DNA from: Streptomyces glaucescens
GTDB lineage: Bacteria > Actinomycetota > Actinomycetes > Streptomycetales > Streptomycetaceae
Assembly (NCBI RefSeq): GCF_000761215.1
Contig: NZ_CP009438.1
Location: 4,171,001-4,235,000, forward strand
Reading direction: 5' to 3'
Length of the DNA stretch: 64,000 nt
The translations under genes and the position numbers were made by a program. Positions 33,273 through 42,429 of the stretch are shown here, in pieces. Each line of letters begins with the position of its first letter. Position 1 is the stretch's first letter. The notes below the pieces were generated by a model. That model saw only the letters and a program-made list of their open reading frames with translations, did no database searches and was not told where the DNA came from.

Positions 33273-35621
33273 TTACGGCCAGTTGCCGCCGTTGCCGTTG
33301 CCGTTCCCGTTGTTGCCGGCGCTGTCGTTGCCCTGGAACAGGCCCTCCGGGACGGAGAAGGTCGGGTCCGGTTCGGGGCCGCCGGTCGTGCCGCCGTTGA
33401 AGAGGCCGCCGAACAGGCCGCCGTCGTTCCCGCCGTCCCCGCCGTTCCCGCCGTTTGCGCCCCCGGCGCCGTTTCCGTCGCCCGGCCGGTCGCCGTTGCC
33501 GTTGTCGTTGTCGCCGCGGTCCTCGTCACGGCCGTCGCCGTGGTCGCGCTCGGCGTCCGGGATGTCGACGAGGTTGAAGGACGGGGCCTCCCTGTTCGAC
33601 AGCGCGCCGGCCATGGCGTCGCGCCAGATCGGGCCCGGCACCTGACCGCCGTACACCTTGGAGTGCCAGCGGCCGCCGATGGTGATGTCGACCATCTTGA
33701 CCTGCTGGCTGGCGCTGCCGACCCAGACCGCGCCGGACATGTTCGGGGTGTAGCCGACGAACCAGGCGTTCTTGCGCTCGTCCGTCGTGCCCGTCTTGCC
33801 GGCGCTCTCGCGGCTGGTCAGACCGGCCTGCTGGCCGGTGCCGGAGTCGATCACGCCGCGCAGCAGGGTGTTGACGGTGTCGGCGGTCTTCTCGGACACG
33901 GCCCGGGAGCAGGTCGACTTCGGCACCTCCAGGGACTTCTGCGTGTCACCGATCTTCTGGGTGATCGACTCGATCGCGATCGGCGTGCAGTACATCCCGC
34001 GGGCGGCGAACGCGGCGTACGCGGTGGCCATGGTCAGCGGGGAGATGCCCTTGGAGCCGAGGGAGATCGCCGGGACCTCCGGCAGCTTCTCGCCGTTGCC
34101 CTGCACCACGTTCAGCCCGTCGAGCGTCTTCATCACCGGGCACATGCCGATGTCGGAGATCATCTGGACGAAGTAGGTGTTGACCGACTTCGCCATCGCC
34201 TCCTTCAGGCGGTACGGGCCGACCTCGGACTCGTCCTCGTTCTCGACGCGCGAGCCGTCCGTGTTGACCCACGGCTTCCCGTCGCACGTCTGCACGGGGC
34301 TCGGGTACTCCATGTCGTACGGCGACGAGTACTCCTGCGTGGGCGGGCGCCCCTGCTCCAGGGCCGCCGCGGCCACGAACGGCTTGAACGTCGAGCCCGT
34401 CGGGAAGCCGAAGTTCGAGCCGCCCATGCCGCTGCCGACGTTGTAGTTGATCTCGGTCTCGTTCTCGCCGTAGCCGAACGGCTTCGACTGGCCCATGCCG
34501 AGGATCTTGCCGGTGCCGGGCTCGACCAGGGTGACGGCCGCGGCGACCGAGTCCGACTTGTTGACGTGCTGGGACAGCGAGTCCTGCACCGACTTCTGCG
34601 CCTGCGGGTCGAGGGTGGTGCGGATGGTCAGGCCGCCCTGGTTCCAGAGCTTGGACCGTTCCTCCTTGGTCTCGCCGAAGACCGGATCGTTGAGGAAGAC
34701 CTTCTCGACGTACTTGCAGAAGAAGCTGGCGCCCTTGACCGCCGTGATGCAGCCGTTCTTCGGGCGGCTCACGTCGAGTCCCAGCGGGGTCTTCTTCGCC
34801 CGGTCGGCCTCCGCCTGCGAGACGTCGCCGACCTCGGCCATGCGCTGGAGGACGATGTTGCGGCGCTTGGTGGCCTCCGCCTCGTCGTTCACCGGGTCGT
34901 ACCGGCTCGGCGACTGGACGATGCCGGCGAGGAGGGCGGCCTCCTGGAGGTTGAGGTCCTTGGCGTGCTTGGAGAAGTACCGCTGGGAGGCGGCCTCGAC
35001 GCCGTAGGCCTGCTGGCCGAAGAACGTGATGTTCAGGTAGTTCTCGAGGATCTTCTTCTTGCCCAGCTCCTCCTCGACCTGGATCGCGTACTTCAGCTCC
35101 TTGATCTTGCGGCCGAGGGTCTGCTGGGTGGCCTGCGCGACCTTCGTCGGGTCGTCGCCGGCCTCCTCGACGAAGACGTTCTTCACGTACTGCTGGGTGA
35201 GCGTCGAGGCGCCCTCGGCGACCCCGCCGCTCTGCGCGTTCTTGTTGAGGGCGCGCAGGACGCCCTTCAGGTCGATCGCGCCGTGCTGGTAGAAGCGGGC
35301 GTCCTCGATCGCGACGATCGCCTTCTGCATGTACGGCGAGATGTCCGTGAGGTCGACGACCGTGCGGTCGCGTGAGTACACCGTCGCGATGCTGTCGCCC
35401 TGGGCGTCGAGGATCGTGGTCCGCTGACTGAGCGGCGGGGTCTTCAGGTTGGCGGGGATCTCGTCGAACCCCTCGACCGAGCCCTTCGCCGCGAGCCCCA
35501 GCACGCCCACGGCGGGCAGCGCGATGCCGGCCATGACGGCTCCCGCGAGCACACTGACACCGAGGAACTTGGCGGCCTGCTGCGTAGGTGACAGGCCCCC
35601 GCCCGAGCGCTTCTTTGCCAT
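33273..35621 (-). CDS. class A penicillin-binding protein (transglycosylase/transpeptidase)
   Basis: A 782-residue bifunctional peptidoglycan synthase. An N-terminal membrane anchor (LGVSVLAGAVMAGIALPAVGV, about 17-37) precedes the GT51 domain (EDARFYQHGAIDLKG, about 96-110; EGASTLTQQYVKN). The transpeptidase domain has the SxxK motif GSTFKPF, the SxN motif KSVNTYFV and the KTG motif GKTGTTDERK. The C-terminus is a Gly/Asn-rich low-complexity tail (GGNDGG, GNGNGNGG). It is divergent from wblA, the usual arrangement in Streptomyces. Confidence 0.96.
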   Translation of the reverse strand: MAKKRSGGGLSPTQQAAKFLGVSVLAGAVMAGIALPAVGVLGLAAKGSVEGFDEIPANLKTPPLSQRTTILDAQGDSIATVYSRDRTVVDLTDISPYMQKAIVAIEDARFYQHGAIDLKGVLRALNKNAQSGGVAEGASTLTQQYVKNVFVEEAGDDPTKVAQATQQTLGRKIKELKYAIQVEEELGKKKILENYLNITFFGQQAYGVEAASQRYFSKHAKDLNLQEAALLAGIVQSPSRYDPVNDEAEATKRRNIVLQRMAEVGDVSQAEADRAKKTPLGLDVSRPKNGCITAVKGASFFCKYVEKVFLNDPVFGETKEERSKLWNQGGLTIRTTLDPQAQKSVQDSLSQHVNKSDSVAAAVTLVEPGTGKILGMGQSKPFGYGENETEINYNVGSGMGGSNFGFPTGSTFKPFVAAAALEQGRPPTQEYSSPYDMEYPSPVQTCDGKPWVNTDGSRVENEDESEVGPYRLKEAMAKSVNTYFVQMISDIGMCPVMKTLDGLNVVQGNGEKLPEVPAISLGSKGISPLTMATAYAAFAARGMYCTPIAIESITQKIGDTQKSLEVPKSTCSRAVSEKTADTVNTLLRGVIDSGTGQQAGLTSRESAGKTGTTDERKNAWFVGYTPNMSGAVWVGSASQQVKMVDITIGGRWHSKVYGGQVPGPIWRDAMAGALSNREAPSFNLVDIPDAERDHGDGRDEDRGDNDNGNGDRPGDGNGAGGANGGNGGDGGNDGGLFGGLFNGGTTGGPEPDPTFSVPEGLFQGNDSAGNNGNGNGNGGNWP

Positions 35622-36051
35622 GAGGGCAGCCTACGTTCTCATTCGCCGGACACGCGTATATGCCTTGGCCTAAGCTGCTCTCGACTGTCACAGCAGCAGG
35701 GCCACGTATCCATACGTCCGGCGAGGACGAAACGTTCCCGGACCGATCCGGCGACTTCGCGGAGCGCTGCCCGACGGTGTGTCGGGTGCGTGCCCGAATC
35801 CGCCTTGTGTGTCATCTGCCGTCCGTTGTGACGCAACTGAATCATCCCGGAATGCCGGGAATGCCGTGCATGTCGCAGGGTCACTCCCCCGGGTGATCTG
35901 CCGGTTGCGCATAGTCCGTTCGGGCCATTCAAGATTGGGCCCGCAGGGGGTGTTGCGCTGTGCCCACCTTCCGTAACGTCCTCAACTGGCGGCGGTGAAT
36001 ATGCCGCTGCCGCCGTGGGGGAGCCTCGATTCGGGAGAGGACGGCGCCGGT
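35622..36051 (+). promoter_or_regulatory. long upstream region of wblA
   Basis: The 430-base region between the divergent PBP and wblA genes is less GC-rich than its neighbours. It contains the dyad TCAC-N8-GTGA at 35881-35896, within CACTCCCCCGGGTGATC. No ORF on either strand looks coding. wblA is a known developmental target gene, so long regulatory DNA is expected, but I cannot assign regulators with confidence. Confidence 0.4.
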
Positions 36052-36390
36052 ATGGGCTGGGTAACCGACTGGAGTGCGCAGGCGGCCTGCCGCACTACCG
36101 ATCCGGATGAACTGTTCGTTCAAGGAGCAGCGCAGAACAGGGCCAAGGCGGTGTGCACCGGATGCCCGGTGCGGACCGAGTGCCTGGCCGACGCGCTCGA
36201 CAACCGCGTCGAGTTCGGCGTGTGGGGAGGGATGACGGAACGGGAGCGCCGCGCACTGCTGCGCCGGCGGCCCACCGTGACCTCCTGGCGCCGGCTGCTG
36301 GAGACGGCTCGTACGGAGTACGAGCGGGGCGCCGGCCTGGTGCCCCTCGACGACGACCAGGTGTACGAGAACTACGCGGCGGTCAGCTGA
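36052..36390 (+). CDS. wblA: WhiB-like transcription factor WblA
   Basis: A 112-residue WhiB-family protein with four [4Fe-4S] cluster Cys residues at 13, 35, 38 and 44 (AAC, CTGC, TEC), the GVWGGM turn at about 57-62 and a basic C-terminal region (ERERRALLRRRPTV). WblA is a global regulator that promotes aerial development and represses antibiotic production in Streptomyces. ATG 36052 gives the expected length; in-frame ATGs at 36001 and 35995 are possible alternatives. It is divergent from the class A PBP. Confidence 0.95.
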   Translation: MGWVTDWSAQAACRTTDPDELFVQGAAQNRAKAVCTGCPVRTECLADALDNRVEFGVWGGMTERERRALLRRRPTVTSWRRLLETARTEYERGAGLVPLDDDQVYENYAAVS

Positions 36391-36637
36391 GCGGGGCCCT
36401 GCGGGGCCCGGCCGGTGCCGTGCGCCGGGCGTCGTTCGCCGTCGCGGCCCGGAAGCCGGGCGCCGGTCCTGCGGGTCGGCGGGCCGGTGGATCAGCCGGT
36501 CGGCGGGTCGATGCGCCGGGCGGATACCGCGGCGTGCCGCGCACGGGCAGGCGCGCACCGCCGACGGGTGTCACCCCCCACGAGCCACGAGCCCGAGCCA
36601 TGAGCCACGCCACGAGCCGCGGCCGTTCCTCCTGGCC

Positions 36638-38071
36638 TCACCCGCTTTCCGGGGCACCGCCTTCCGGAGCGCCGCCACGTGGTGCCTCGTCCTCCGGTGC
36701 CTCGTCTGCCGGTGCCTCACCAGCCGCTGCGTCATCGTCCGGGCCGAAGCCTTCCGGCCCGTCGCCCTCGGGTGTGCCGCCCGCCGGCCGCGGCCGGTAC
36801 GCGGCCAGCCGGTCTCCGATGTCCCGCAGTCCCGCGAGGTCGTGCACATCGCCGGGCAGCGCGGCCACTTCGGCCACCGCCACCTCGGGGTGGCGCGCGG
36901 TGAAGCGGTCACGGGTGCGCTGCTCGCGGGCGATCAGCTGCATGCGCTCGGCGTGCAGCCTCAGCAGGTGCGCGGTGAGCCGGTCGACGGACCGCTGCTC
37001 GGCGGTGTGTTCCGGTTCGGTGGGGGAGCCTCCGCCGGGAGCCGAACTGCCGTGTGTGTCGGGAGAGTTACGAAGTCCAGCCTTCCCGCCCCCCTGATCC
37101 ACAATGCCGGACTCCGCAAGATTTTCCGCGGCGGCGAGCGCCCGCTCGGCCGACAGCCGGCGGGCGTCGCTGTCGTGGACCCGGTTGAGCACCAGCCCGG
37201 CGAGCGGCATGTGCTCCGCCGCCAGCCGCTCCACGAAGTACGCCGCCTCGCGCAGCGCGTCCCGCTCCGGTGCCGCGACGACCAGGAAGGCCGTCCCGGG
37301 TGCCTGGAGCAGCTTGTAGGTGGCGTCCGCGCGGGTGCGGAAGCCGCCGAAGGTGGTGTCCATCGCGGACACGAACGTCTGGACGTCCTTCAGGAGCTGG
37401 CCGCCGAGCACCTTGCCGAGGGTGCCGGTCATCATCGACATCCCGACGTTCAGGAACTTCATGCCGGCCCGCCCGCCCAGCTTGGCCGGCGCGGTCAGCA
37501 GCCGGATCAGCCGCCCGTCCAGGAAGGAACCGAGCCGCTTGGGCGCGTCGAGGAAGTCGAGCGCGGAGCGGGAGGGCGGGGTGTCGACGACGATCAGGTC
37601 CCACTCGTCCTTCGCGCGGAGCTGCCCCAGCTTCTCCATCGCCATGTACTCCTGCGTGCCCGCGAAGCCCGCCGAGAGGGACTGGTAGAAGGGGTTGCCC
37701 AGGATGGCGGCGGCCCGGTCGGGGTCCGCGTGCGCCTCGACGATCTCGTCGAAGGTGCGCTTCATGTCGAGCATCATCGCGTGCAGCTCGCCGTCGCCCT
37801 CGACGCCCTTCACCCGGCGCGGGGTGTTGTCCAGGGAGTCGATGCCCATGGACTGGGCGAGCCGGCGGGCCGGGTCGATGGTGAGCACGACGACCTTCCG
37901 GCCCCGCTCGGCCGCGCGCAGGCCAAGCGCCGCCGCCGTGGTCGTCTTGCCGACGCCGCCGGAGCCGCAGCACACCACGATCCGGGTCGTCGGGTCGTCG
38001 AGGAGCGGGTCCACCTCGAGCACGCGCGCGGGGGCCAGGTGATGGTGGGTCGGGGTGGGCTCCGGACTCAT
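36638..38071 (-). CDS. ArsA/Get3-like anion-transporting ATPase family protein (second of pair)
   Basis: A 477-residue P-loop ATPase with the deviant Walker A motif GSGGVGKTTTAAALGLRAAERG (about 36-57), switch motifs VVLTIDPARRLAQSMGID and LIVVDTPPSRSALDFLDAP, and a long C-terminal extension. The last about 60 residues are an acidic Pro/Ala/Glu repeat tail (DEAPEDEAPRGGAPEG). ATG 38071 overlaps the stop of the first ArsA-like gene (ATGA). The longer upstream frame was rejected because it lies inside that gene. A substrate such as an oxyanion or membrane protein is not determinable. Confidence 0.9.
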   Translation of the reverse strand: MSPEPTPTHHHLAPARVLEVDPLLDDPTTRIVVCCGSGGVGKTTTAAALGLRAAERGRKVVVLTIDPARRLAQSMGIDSLDNTPRRVKGVEGDGELHAMMLDMKRTFDEIVEAHADPDRAAAILGNPFYQSLSAGFAGTQEYMAMEKLGQLRAKDEWDLIVVDTPPSRSALDFLDAPKRLGSFLDGRLIRLLTAPAKLGGRAGMKFLNVGMSMMTGTLGKVLGGQLLKDVQTFVSAMDTTFGGFRTRADATYKLLQAPGTAFLVVAAPERDALREAAYFVERLAAEHMPLAGLVLNRVHDSDARRLSAERALAAAENLAESGIVDQGGGKAGLRNSPDTHGSSAPGGGSPTEPEHTAEQRSVDRLTAHLLRLHAERMQLIAREQRTRDRFTARHPEVAVAEVAALPGDVHDLAGLRDIGDRLAAYRPRPAGGTPEGDGPEGFGPDDDAAAGEAPADEAPEDEAPRGGAPEGGAPESG

Positions 38072-39045
38072 GTCGTCCCCTGCTTCCGCAGCTCGGTCGC
38101 GAGTTCGTACAGGCCCGCCAGGTCCATGCCCTCGGCGAGCAGCGGCAGCTCGTGCAGCGGCAGGCCCAGCTCGCCGAGGGCGGCGCGCTGCTCGTGCTCC
38201 AGCGCGTAGCGCTCGGCGTACTCGTCGGCCTGCGCGAGCAGCGGGGCCACCAGCCGCTCGGCGGGCCGGCCGTGGTGGGCGCCGCCGAGCCCGGCGGCCG
38301 ACAGCGACCGGGCGAGGTCGGAGTGCGGCACGGTGCGTGCCAGGTCCAGGTCGGCCGCGTCGAGCAGCCGGGGCCGGACCATGTTGACGATGACCCGGCC
38401 CACCGGGAGCCGGGCGGCGCGCAGTTCGGCGATGCCGTCGGCGGTCTCCTGGACCGGCATCTCCTCCAGCAGGGTCACCAGGTGCACCGCCGTCTCGGGG
38501 GACTTCAGCACCCGCATCACCGCCTGCGCCTGATTGTGTATCGGGCCGATCCTGGCGAGCCCGGCGACCTCGTCGTTGACGTTGAGGAAGCGGGTGATGC
38601 GGCCGGTGGGCGGCGCGTCCATGACGACGTAGTCGTAGACGAACCGGCCGGCCTTGTCCTTGCGCCGGACCGCTTCGCAGGCCTTGCCGGTGAGGAGGAC
38701 GTCCCTCACGCCGGGCGCGATGGTGGTGGCGAAGTCGATGGCGCCGAGTTTCTTCAGGGCCCGTCCGGCGCTCCCCAGCTTGTAGAACATCTGGAGGTAG
38801 TCCAGAAGGGCCAGTTCGGGATCGATGGCGAGGGCGTACACCTCCCCGCCCCCGGGAGCGACGGCGATCTTCCGCTCCTCGTAGGGCAGCGCCTCCGTCT
38901 CGAATAGCTGTGCGATGCCCTGCCGGCCCTCGACCTCGACGAGGAGCGTGCGCTTCCCCTCCGTGGCCAGGGCCAGCGCGAGGGCGGCGGCGACCGTCGT
39001 CTTTCCGGTCCCGCCCTTGCCGCTGACGACCTGGAGCCTGCTCAC
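38068..39045 (-). CDS. ArsA/Get3-like ATPase (first of pair)
   Basis: A 325-residue MinD/ArsA-fold ATPase: VVSGKGGTGKTTVAAALALALA (about 5-26), LLVEVEGRQGIAQLFE, VYALAIDPELALLDYLQMFY and VVMDAPPTGRITRFLNV. It has no arsenite-binding Cys triad that I can see. It is followed with an ATGA overlap by a second, longer paralogue, so the two may form a heteromeric ATPase. The pair sits downstream of wblA on the opposite strand, a conserved actinobacterial context. Confidence 0.92.
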   Translation of the reverse strand: MSRLQVVSGKGGTGKTTVAAALALALATEGKRTLLVEVEGRQGIAQLFETEALPYEERKIAVAPGGGEVYALAIDPELALLDYLQMFYKLGSAGRALKKLGAIDFATTIAPGVRDVLLTGKACEAVRRKDKAGRFVYDYVVMDAPPTGRITRFLNVNDEVAGLARIGPIHNQAQAVMRVLKSPETAVHLVTLLEEMPVQETADGIAELRAARLPVGRVIVNMVRPRLLDAADLDLARTVPHSDLARSLSAAGLGGAHHGRPAERLVAPLLAQADEYAERYALEHEQRAALGELGLPLHELPLLAEGMDLAGLYELATELRKQGTT

Positions 39046-39088
39046 GCCTTCGAGCGTAACCAGTCCGCGCCCGGCCCGGGCGGCAGGC

Positions 39089-39097
39089 TGTGGACAA
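39089..39097 (-). promoter_or_regulatory. DnaA box
   Basis: TGTGGACAA, the reverse complement of TTGTCCACA, which matches the Streptomyces DnaA-box consensus exactly. It lies in the 106-base gap between the divergent ArsA-like and DUF4177 genes. Confidence 0.45.
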
Positions 39098-39151
39098 CGG
39101 CCCCCGTGGCCGCCCGCGGGCCCCTCCCGCCACAGCCGCTACAGTCGCCCC

Positions 39152-39313
39152 ATGACCAAGTGGGAATACGCAACCGTGCCGCTGCTCGTCCATGCCACGA
39201 AGCAGATTCTGGACACCTGGGGCGAGGACGGCTGGGAGCTCGTCCAGGTCGTGCCCGGGCCGAACAACCCCGAGCAGCTCGTGGCCTACCTGAAGCGGGA
39301 GAAGCAGGCGTGA
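39152..39313 (+). CDS. DUF4177 domain-containing protein
   Basis: A 53-residue protein, MTKWEYATVPLLVHATKQIL then DTWGEDGWELVQVVPGPN, which is the DUF4177 pattern with the conserved GxxGWELV core. The function is unknown. ATG 39152 is the family start. Its TGA overlaps the GTG of the RidA gene (GTGA), so the two are co-translated. Confidence 0.88.
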   Translation: MTKWEYATVPLLVHATKQILDTWGEDGWELVQVVPGPNNPEQLVAYLKREKQA

Positions 39314-39777
39314 GCGCGGTCGAGGCGAAGCTCGCCGAGCTGGGCCTGACCCTCCCGGACGTCGTCCCGCCGCTGGCCGCCTACCAGCCGGCCGTGCAGT
39401 CCGGCCCGTACGTCTTCACCGCCGGCCAGCTGCCCATGGTGGACGGCAAGCTGCCCGTCACCGGCAAGGTCGGCGCGGAGGTCACGCCCGAGGAGGCCAA
39501 GGACCTCGCGCGGATCTGCGCGCTCAACGCGCTGGCCGCCGTCAAGTCCGTCGCGGGCGACCTGGACCGCGTCGCACGCGTCGTGAAGGTCGTGGGCTTC
39601 GTCGCCTCGGCCGCGGACTTCACCGGCCAGCCGGGCGTCCTCAACGGCGCCAGCGAGCTGCTCGGCGAGGTCCTGGGCGAGAAGGGCGTGCACGCGCGCA
39701 GCGCGGTCGGCGTCGCGGTGCTGCCGCTGGACGCGCCGGTGGAGGTCGAGATCCAGGTGGAGCTGACCCAGCCGTAG
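39310..39777 (+). CDS. RidA family protein
   Basis: A 155-residue member of the RidA/YjgF/YER057c/UK114 family, which deaminates reactive enamine/imine intermediates. Visible motifs are GPYVFTAGQLPMVDGKL (about 31-47) and the C-terminal DAPVEVEIQVELTQP. The catalytic Arg of archetypal RidA (normally near residue 105 in a C-x-R/E context) is replaced by the VHARSAVGVAVLPLDAPVEVE segment, which is the larger subgroup seen in actinobacteria. The start is GTG overlapping the DUF4177 stop. Confidence 0.92.
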   Translation: MSAVEAKLAELGLTLPDVVPPLAAYQPAVQSGPYVFTAGQLPMVDGKLPVTGKVGAEVTPEEAKDLARICALNALAAVKSVAGDLDRVARVVKVVGFVASAADFTGQPGVLNGASELLGEVLGEKGVHARSAVGVAVLPLDAPVEVEIQVELTQP

Positions 39778-39843
39778 GGCTTCGCCGTGGCAGGTGATCA
39801 TCCGCCTCTCGAACATGCGCGCGTTCCGGGATAGCCTCCGGCC

Positions 39844-40719
39844 ATGGCGAACGGTCAGTGGTACCCCCCTGAGTGGCCGGAGCTGATCCGCGCGCTGGCG
39901 GACGGCACCCTCACCCCGGTGCGCCCGCGCCGCGCGGCCACGGTGATGCTCCTGAAGGACACCGGCAGCGGGCCCGCCGTGCACATGCTGCGCAGACGCG
40001 CCTCCATGGCCTTCGCCGGAGGCGCGTACGCCTATCCGGGCGGCGGTGTCGACCCGCGGGACGACGAGCGCCACGTCCGCTGGGCGGGCCCCACGCGCGC
40101 GTGGTGGGCCGGCCGGCTCGGCGTCGACGAGACGGCCGCCCAGGCGATCGTCTGCGCCGCCGTCCGGGAGACCTACGAGGAGGCGGGCGTGCTCCTGGCC
40201 GGGCCCACCCCCGACACCGTCGTCGGCGACACCACCGGTGACGACTGGGAGGCGGACCGTGCCGCGCTCGTCGCCCGCGACCTGTCGTTCGCCGAGTTTC
40301 TCGACCGCCGCGGCCTGGTGCTGCGCTCGGACCTGCTGGGTGCCTGGACCCGCTGGATCACGCCCGAGTTCGAGCCGCGCCGCTACGACACCTGGTTCTT
40401 CGTCGCCGCCCTCCCCGAGGGCCAGCGCACCCGCGACGTCTCCTCGGAGGCCGACCGCACGGTGTGGATCCGGCCCGCGGACGCGGCGGCGGCCTACGAC
40501 GAGGGCGAGCTGCTGATGATGCCGCCCACCATCGCCACCCTGCGCCAGCTGACGCCCTACGTGACGGCCGCGCAGGCACTGGCCGCCGCCCCGGACCGGG
40601 ACCTGGCTCCCGTCCTCGCACAGGCCCGTCTGGAGGGCGGGGAGATCGTGCTCTCCTGGCCCGGCCACGACGAGTTCACCAAGCACATCCCGACCGCGAC
40701 CGGGGGAGGCCCGGCATGA
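39844..40719 (+). CDS. NUDIX hydrolase
   Basis: A 291-residue NUDIX protein. The Nudix box is visible as DETAAQAIVCAAVRETYEEAGVLL (REx2EExG core), preceded by FAGGAYAYPGGGVDP. Between the Gly-rich strand and the box there is an insertion, as in NUDT19-like CoA/nucleotide diphosphatases. ATG 39844. Its stop overlaps the start of the MBL gene (ATGA). The substrate is not predictable. Confidence 0.92.
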   Translation: MANGQWYPPEWPELIRALADGTLTPVRPRRAATVMLLKDTGSGPAVHMLRRRASMAFAGGAYAYPGGGVDPRDDERHVRWAGPTRAWWAGRLGVDETAAQAIVCAAVRETYEEAGVLLAGPTPDTVVGDTTGDDWEADRAALVARDLSFAEFLDRRGLVLRSDLLGAWTRWITPEFEPRRYDTWFFVAALPEGQRTRDVSSEADRTVWIRPADAAAAYDEGELLMMPPTIATLRQLTPYVTAAQALAAAPDRDLAPVLAQARLEGGEIVLSWPGHDEFTKHIPTATGGGPA

Positions 40720-41546
40720 CCGACGCAAGCGTCCTGCCCGGCCAGCCGCGCGGCGGCGTCCTGTCCGGACCGGCCACCGCGCGGGCGGTCAACGTCCTCG
40801 CGCCCAACCCCTCCGCGATGACGCTGGACGGCACCAACACCTGGATCGTGTCCGAGCCCGACTCCGGCCTCGCCGTCGTGGTCGACCCCGGCCCGCTGGA
40901 CGAGGGGCACCTGCGGCACGTCGTCGACACGGCGGAGCGGGCCGGCAAGCGCGTCGCCCTGACCCTGCTGACGCACGGCCACCCCGACCACGCCGAGGGC
41001 GCCGCCCGCTTCGCCGAGCTGACCGGCACGCGCGTGCGTGCCCTCGACCCGGCGCTGCGGCTCGGCGACGAGGGCCTGGCCGCCGGGGACGTCGTCCGGG
41101 TGGGGGGTCTGGAGCTGCGGGTCGTCCCGACGCCCGGCCACACCGCGGACTCGCTCTGCTTCCACCTCCCGGCCGACCGGGCGGTGCTGACCGGCGACAC
41201 GATCCTCGGACGCGGTACGACGGTCGTGGCGCACCCCGACGGCCGCCTCGGCGACTACCTGGACTCCCTGCGCCGGCTGCGGTCGCTCACGGTCGACGAC
41301 GGCGTCCACACCGTCCTCCCGGGCCACGGGCCCGTCCTGGACGACGCGCAGGGCGCCGTGGAGTTCTACCTGGCCCACCGCGCCCACCGCCTCGCCCAGG
41401 TCGAGACGGCCGTCGAGGACGGCTACCGCACGCCCGCGGAGGTGGTGGCGCACGTCTACGCCGACGTGGACCGCTCCCTGTGGCCCGCGGCGGAGCTGTC
41501 GGTGCGGGCGCAGATGGAGTACCTGGAGGATCACGGCCTCATCTGA
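40716..41546 (+). CDS. MBL fold metallo-hydrolase (LACTB2-like)
   Basis: A 276-residue beta-lactamase-fold hydrolase with the metal-binding HxHxDH motif LLTHGHPDHAEGAARF (about 90-105), TPGHTADSLCFHLP (about 141-154), LTGDTILGRGTTVV and LPGHGPVLDD. A C-terminal winged-helix-like segment (RTPAEVVAHVYADVDRSLWP) is typical of the LACTB2 subgroup, some of which are RNases. ATG 40716 overlaps the NUDIX stop, so the two form a coupled pair. A bidirectional hairpin follows. Confidence 0.93.
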   Translation: MTDASVLPGQPRGGVLSGPATARAVNVLAPNPSAMTLDGTNTWIVSEPDSGLAVVVDPGPLDEGHLRHVVDTAERAGKRVALTLLTHGHPDHAEGAARFAELTGTRVRALDPALRLGDEGLAAGDVVRVGGLELRVVPTPGHTADSLCFHLPADRAVLTGDTILGRGTTVVAHPDGRLGDYLDSLRRLRSLTVDDGVHTVLPGHGPVLDDAQGAVEFYLAHRAHRLAQVETAVEDGYRTPAEVVAHVYADVDRSLWPAAELSVRAQMEYLEDHGLI

Positions 41547-41594
41547 GACGGCGCCGCACGCGCGCGTACTGCGGCACCGCACACGCGGGTACGA

Positions 41595-41632
41595 CGACGG
41601 GGTCCCGCCTCGTGAGAAGCGGGACCCCGTCG
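41595..41632. terminator. bidirectional terminator between MBL and crp genes
   Basis: Perfect 14-bp arms CGACGGGGTCCCGC (41595-41608) and GCGGGACCCCGTCG (41619-41632), with a 10-base loop, between convergent genes. Confidence 0.85.
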
Positions 41633-41664
41633 CCGTGGTGGCCGCGGGCCCCGGCGGGCCGGTG

Positions 41665-42339
41665 TCAGCGCGAGCGCTTCGCCAGGCGCTCGACGTCCAG
41701 CAGGATCACCGCGCGGGCCTCCAGGCGGAGCCAGCCGCGCTGCGCGAAGTCGGCGAGTGCCTTGTTGACCGTCTCGCGGGAGGCGCCGACGAGCTGCGCC
41801 AGCTCCTCCTGGGTGAGGTCGTGGACGACGTGGATGCCCTCCTCGGACTGCACGCCGAAGCGGCGGGACAGGTCCAGCAGGGCGCGTGCGACACGGCCGG
41901 GCACGTCCGAGAAGACCAGGTCGGACATGGCGTCGTTGGTCTTGCGCAGCCGCCGGGCGACGGCGCGCAGCAGCGCGGCGGCCACCTCGGGGCGCGCGTT
42001 CAGCCAGGGCTGGAGGTCGCCGTGGCCGAGACCGAGCAGCTTCACCTCGGTGAGCGCGGTGGCGGTCGCCGTGCGCGGCCCCGGGTCGAAGAGCGACAGT
42101 TCGCCGATCAGCTCGCCGGGGCCGACCACCGCGAGCATGTTCTCGCGGCCGTCGGGCGAGGTGCGGTGCAGCTTGACCTTGCCCTCGGTGACCACGTAGA
42201 GCCGGTCGCCGGGGTCGCCCTCGTGGAACAGGGAGTCTCCCCGCGCGAGGGTCACCTCACTCATGGAGGCACGCAGCTCCGCGGCCTGCTCGTCGTCGAG
42301 CGCCGCGAAGAGCGGATTCCGCCGCAGAACGTCGTCCAC
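41665..42339 (-). CDS. crp: Crp/Fnr family transcriptional regulator Crp
   Basis: A 224-residue cAMP-receptor-type regulator. The cyclic-nucleotide-binding domain shows FHEGDPGDRLYVVTEGKVKL (about 38-57) and the phosphate-binding cassette VGPGELIGELSLFDPGPRTATATA (about 72-95). The C-terminal winged helix shows LTQEELAQLVGASRETVNKALADFAQRGWL. In S. coelicolor the orthologue controls germination and antibiotic production. The start is ATG 42339. Upstream, a TGTGA-N4-TCACA dyad lies between crp and the divergent nth gene and could be an autoregulatory site. Confidence 0.95.
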   Translation of the reverse strand: MDDVLRRNPLFAALDDEQAAELRASMSEVTLARGDSLFHEGDPGDRLYVVTEGKVKLHRTSPDGRENMLAVVGPGELIGELSLFDPGPRTATATALTEVKLLGLGHGDLQPWLNARPEVAAALLRAVARRLRKTNDAMSDLVFSDVPGRVARALLDLSRRFGVQSEEGIHVVHDLTQEELAQLVGASRETVNKALADFAQRGWLRLEARAVILLDVERLAKRSR

Positions 42340-42429
42340 GAGTTCTCTCCTTGTCGACCTGCTCAGGGGATCTTGTTCCCCCTTGTATCAGGGGACCGTG
42401 GTGCCCATTTTGCCGGACGGTCCGAACAG

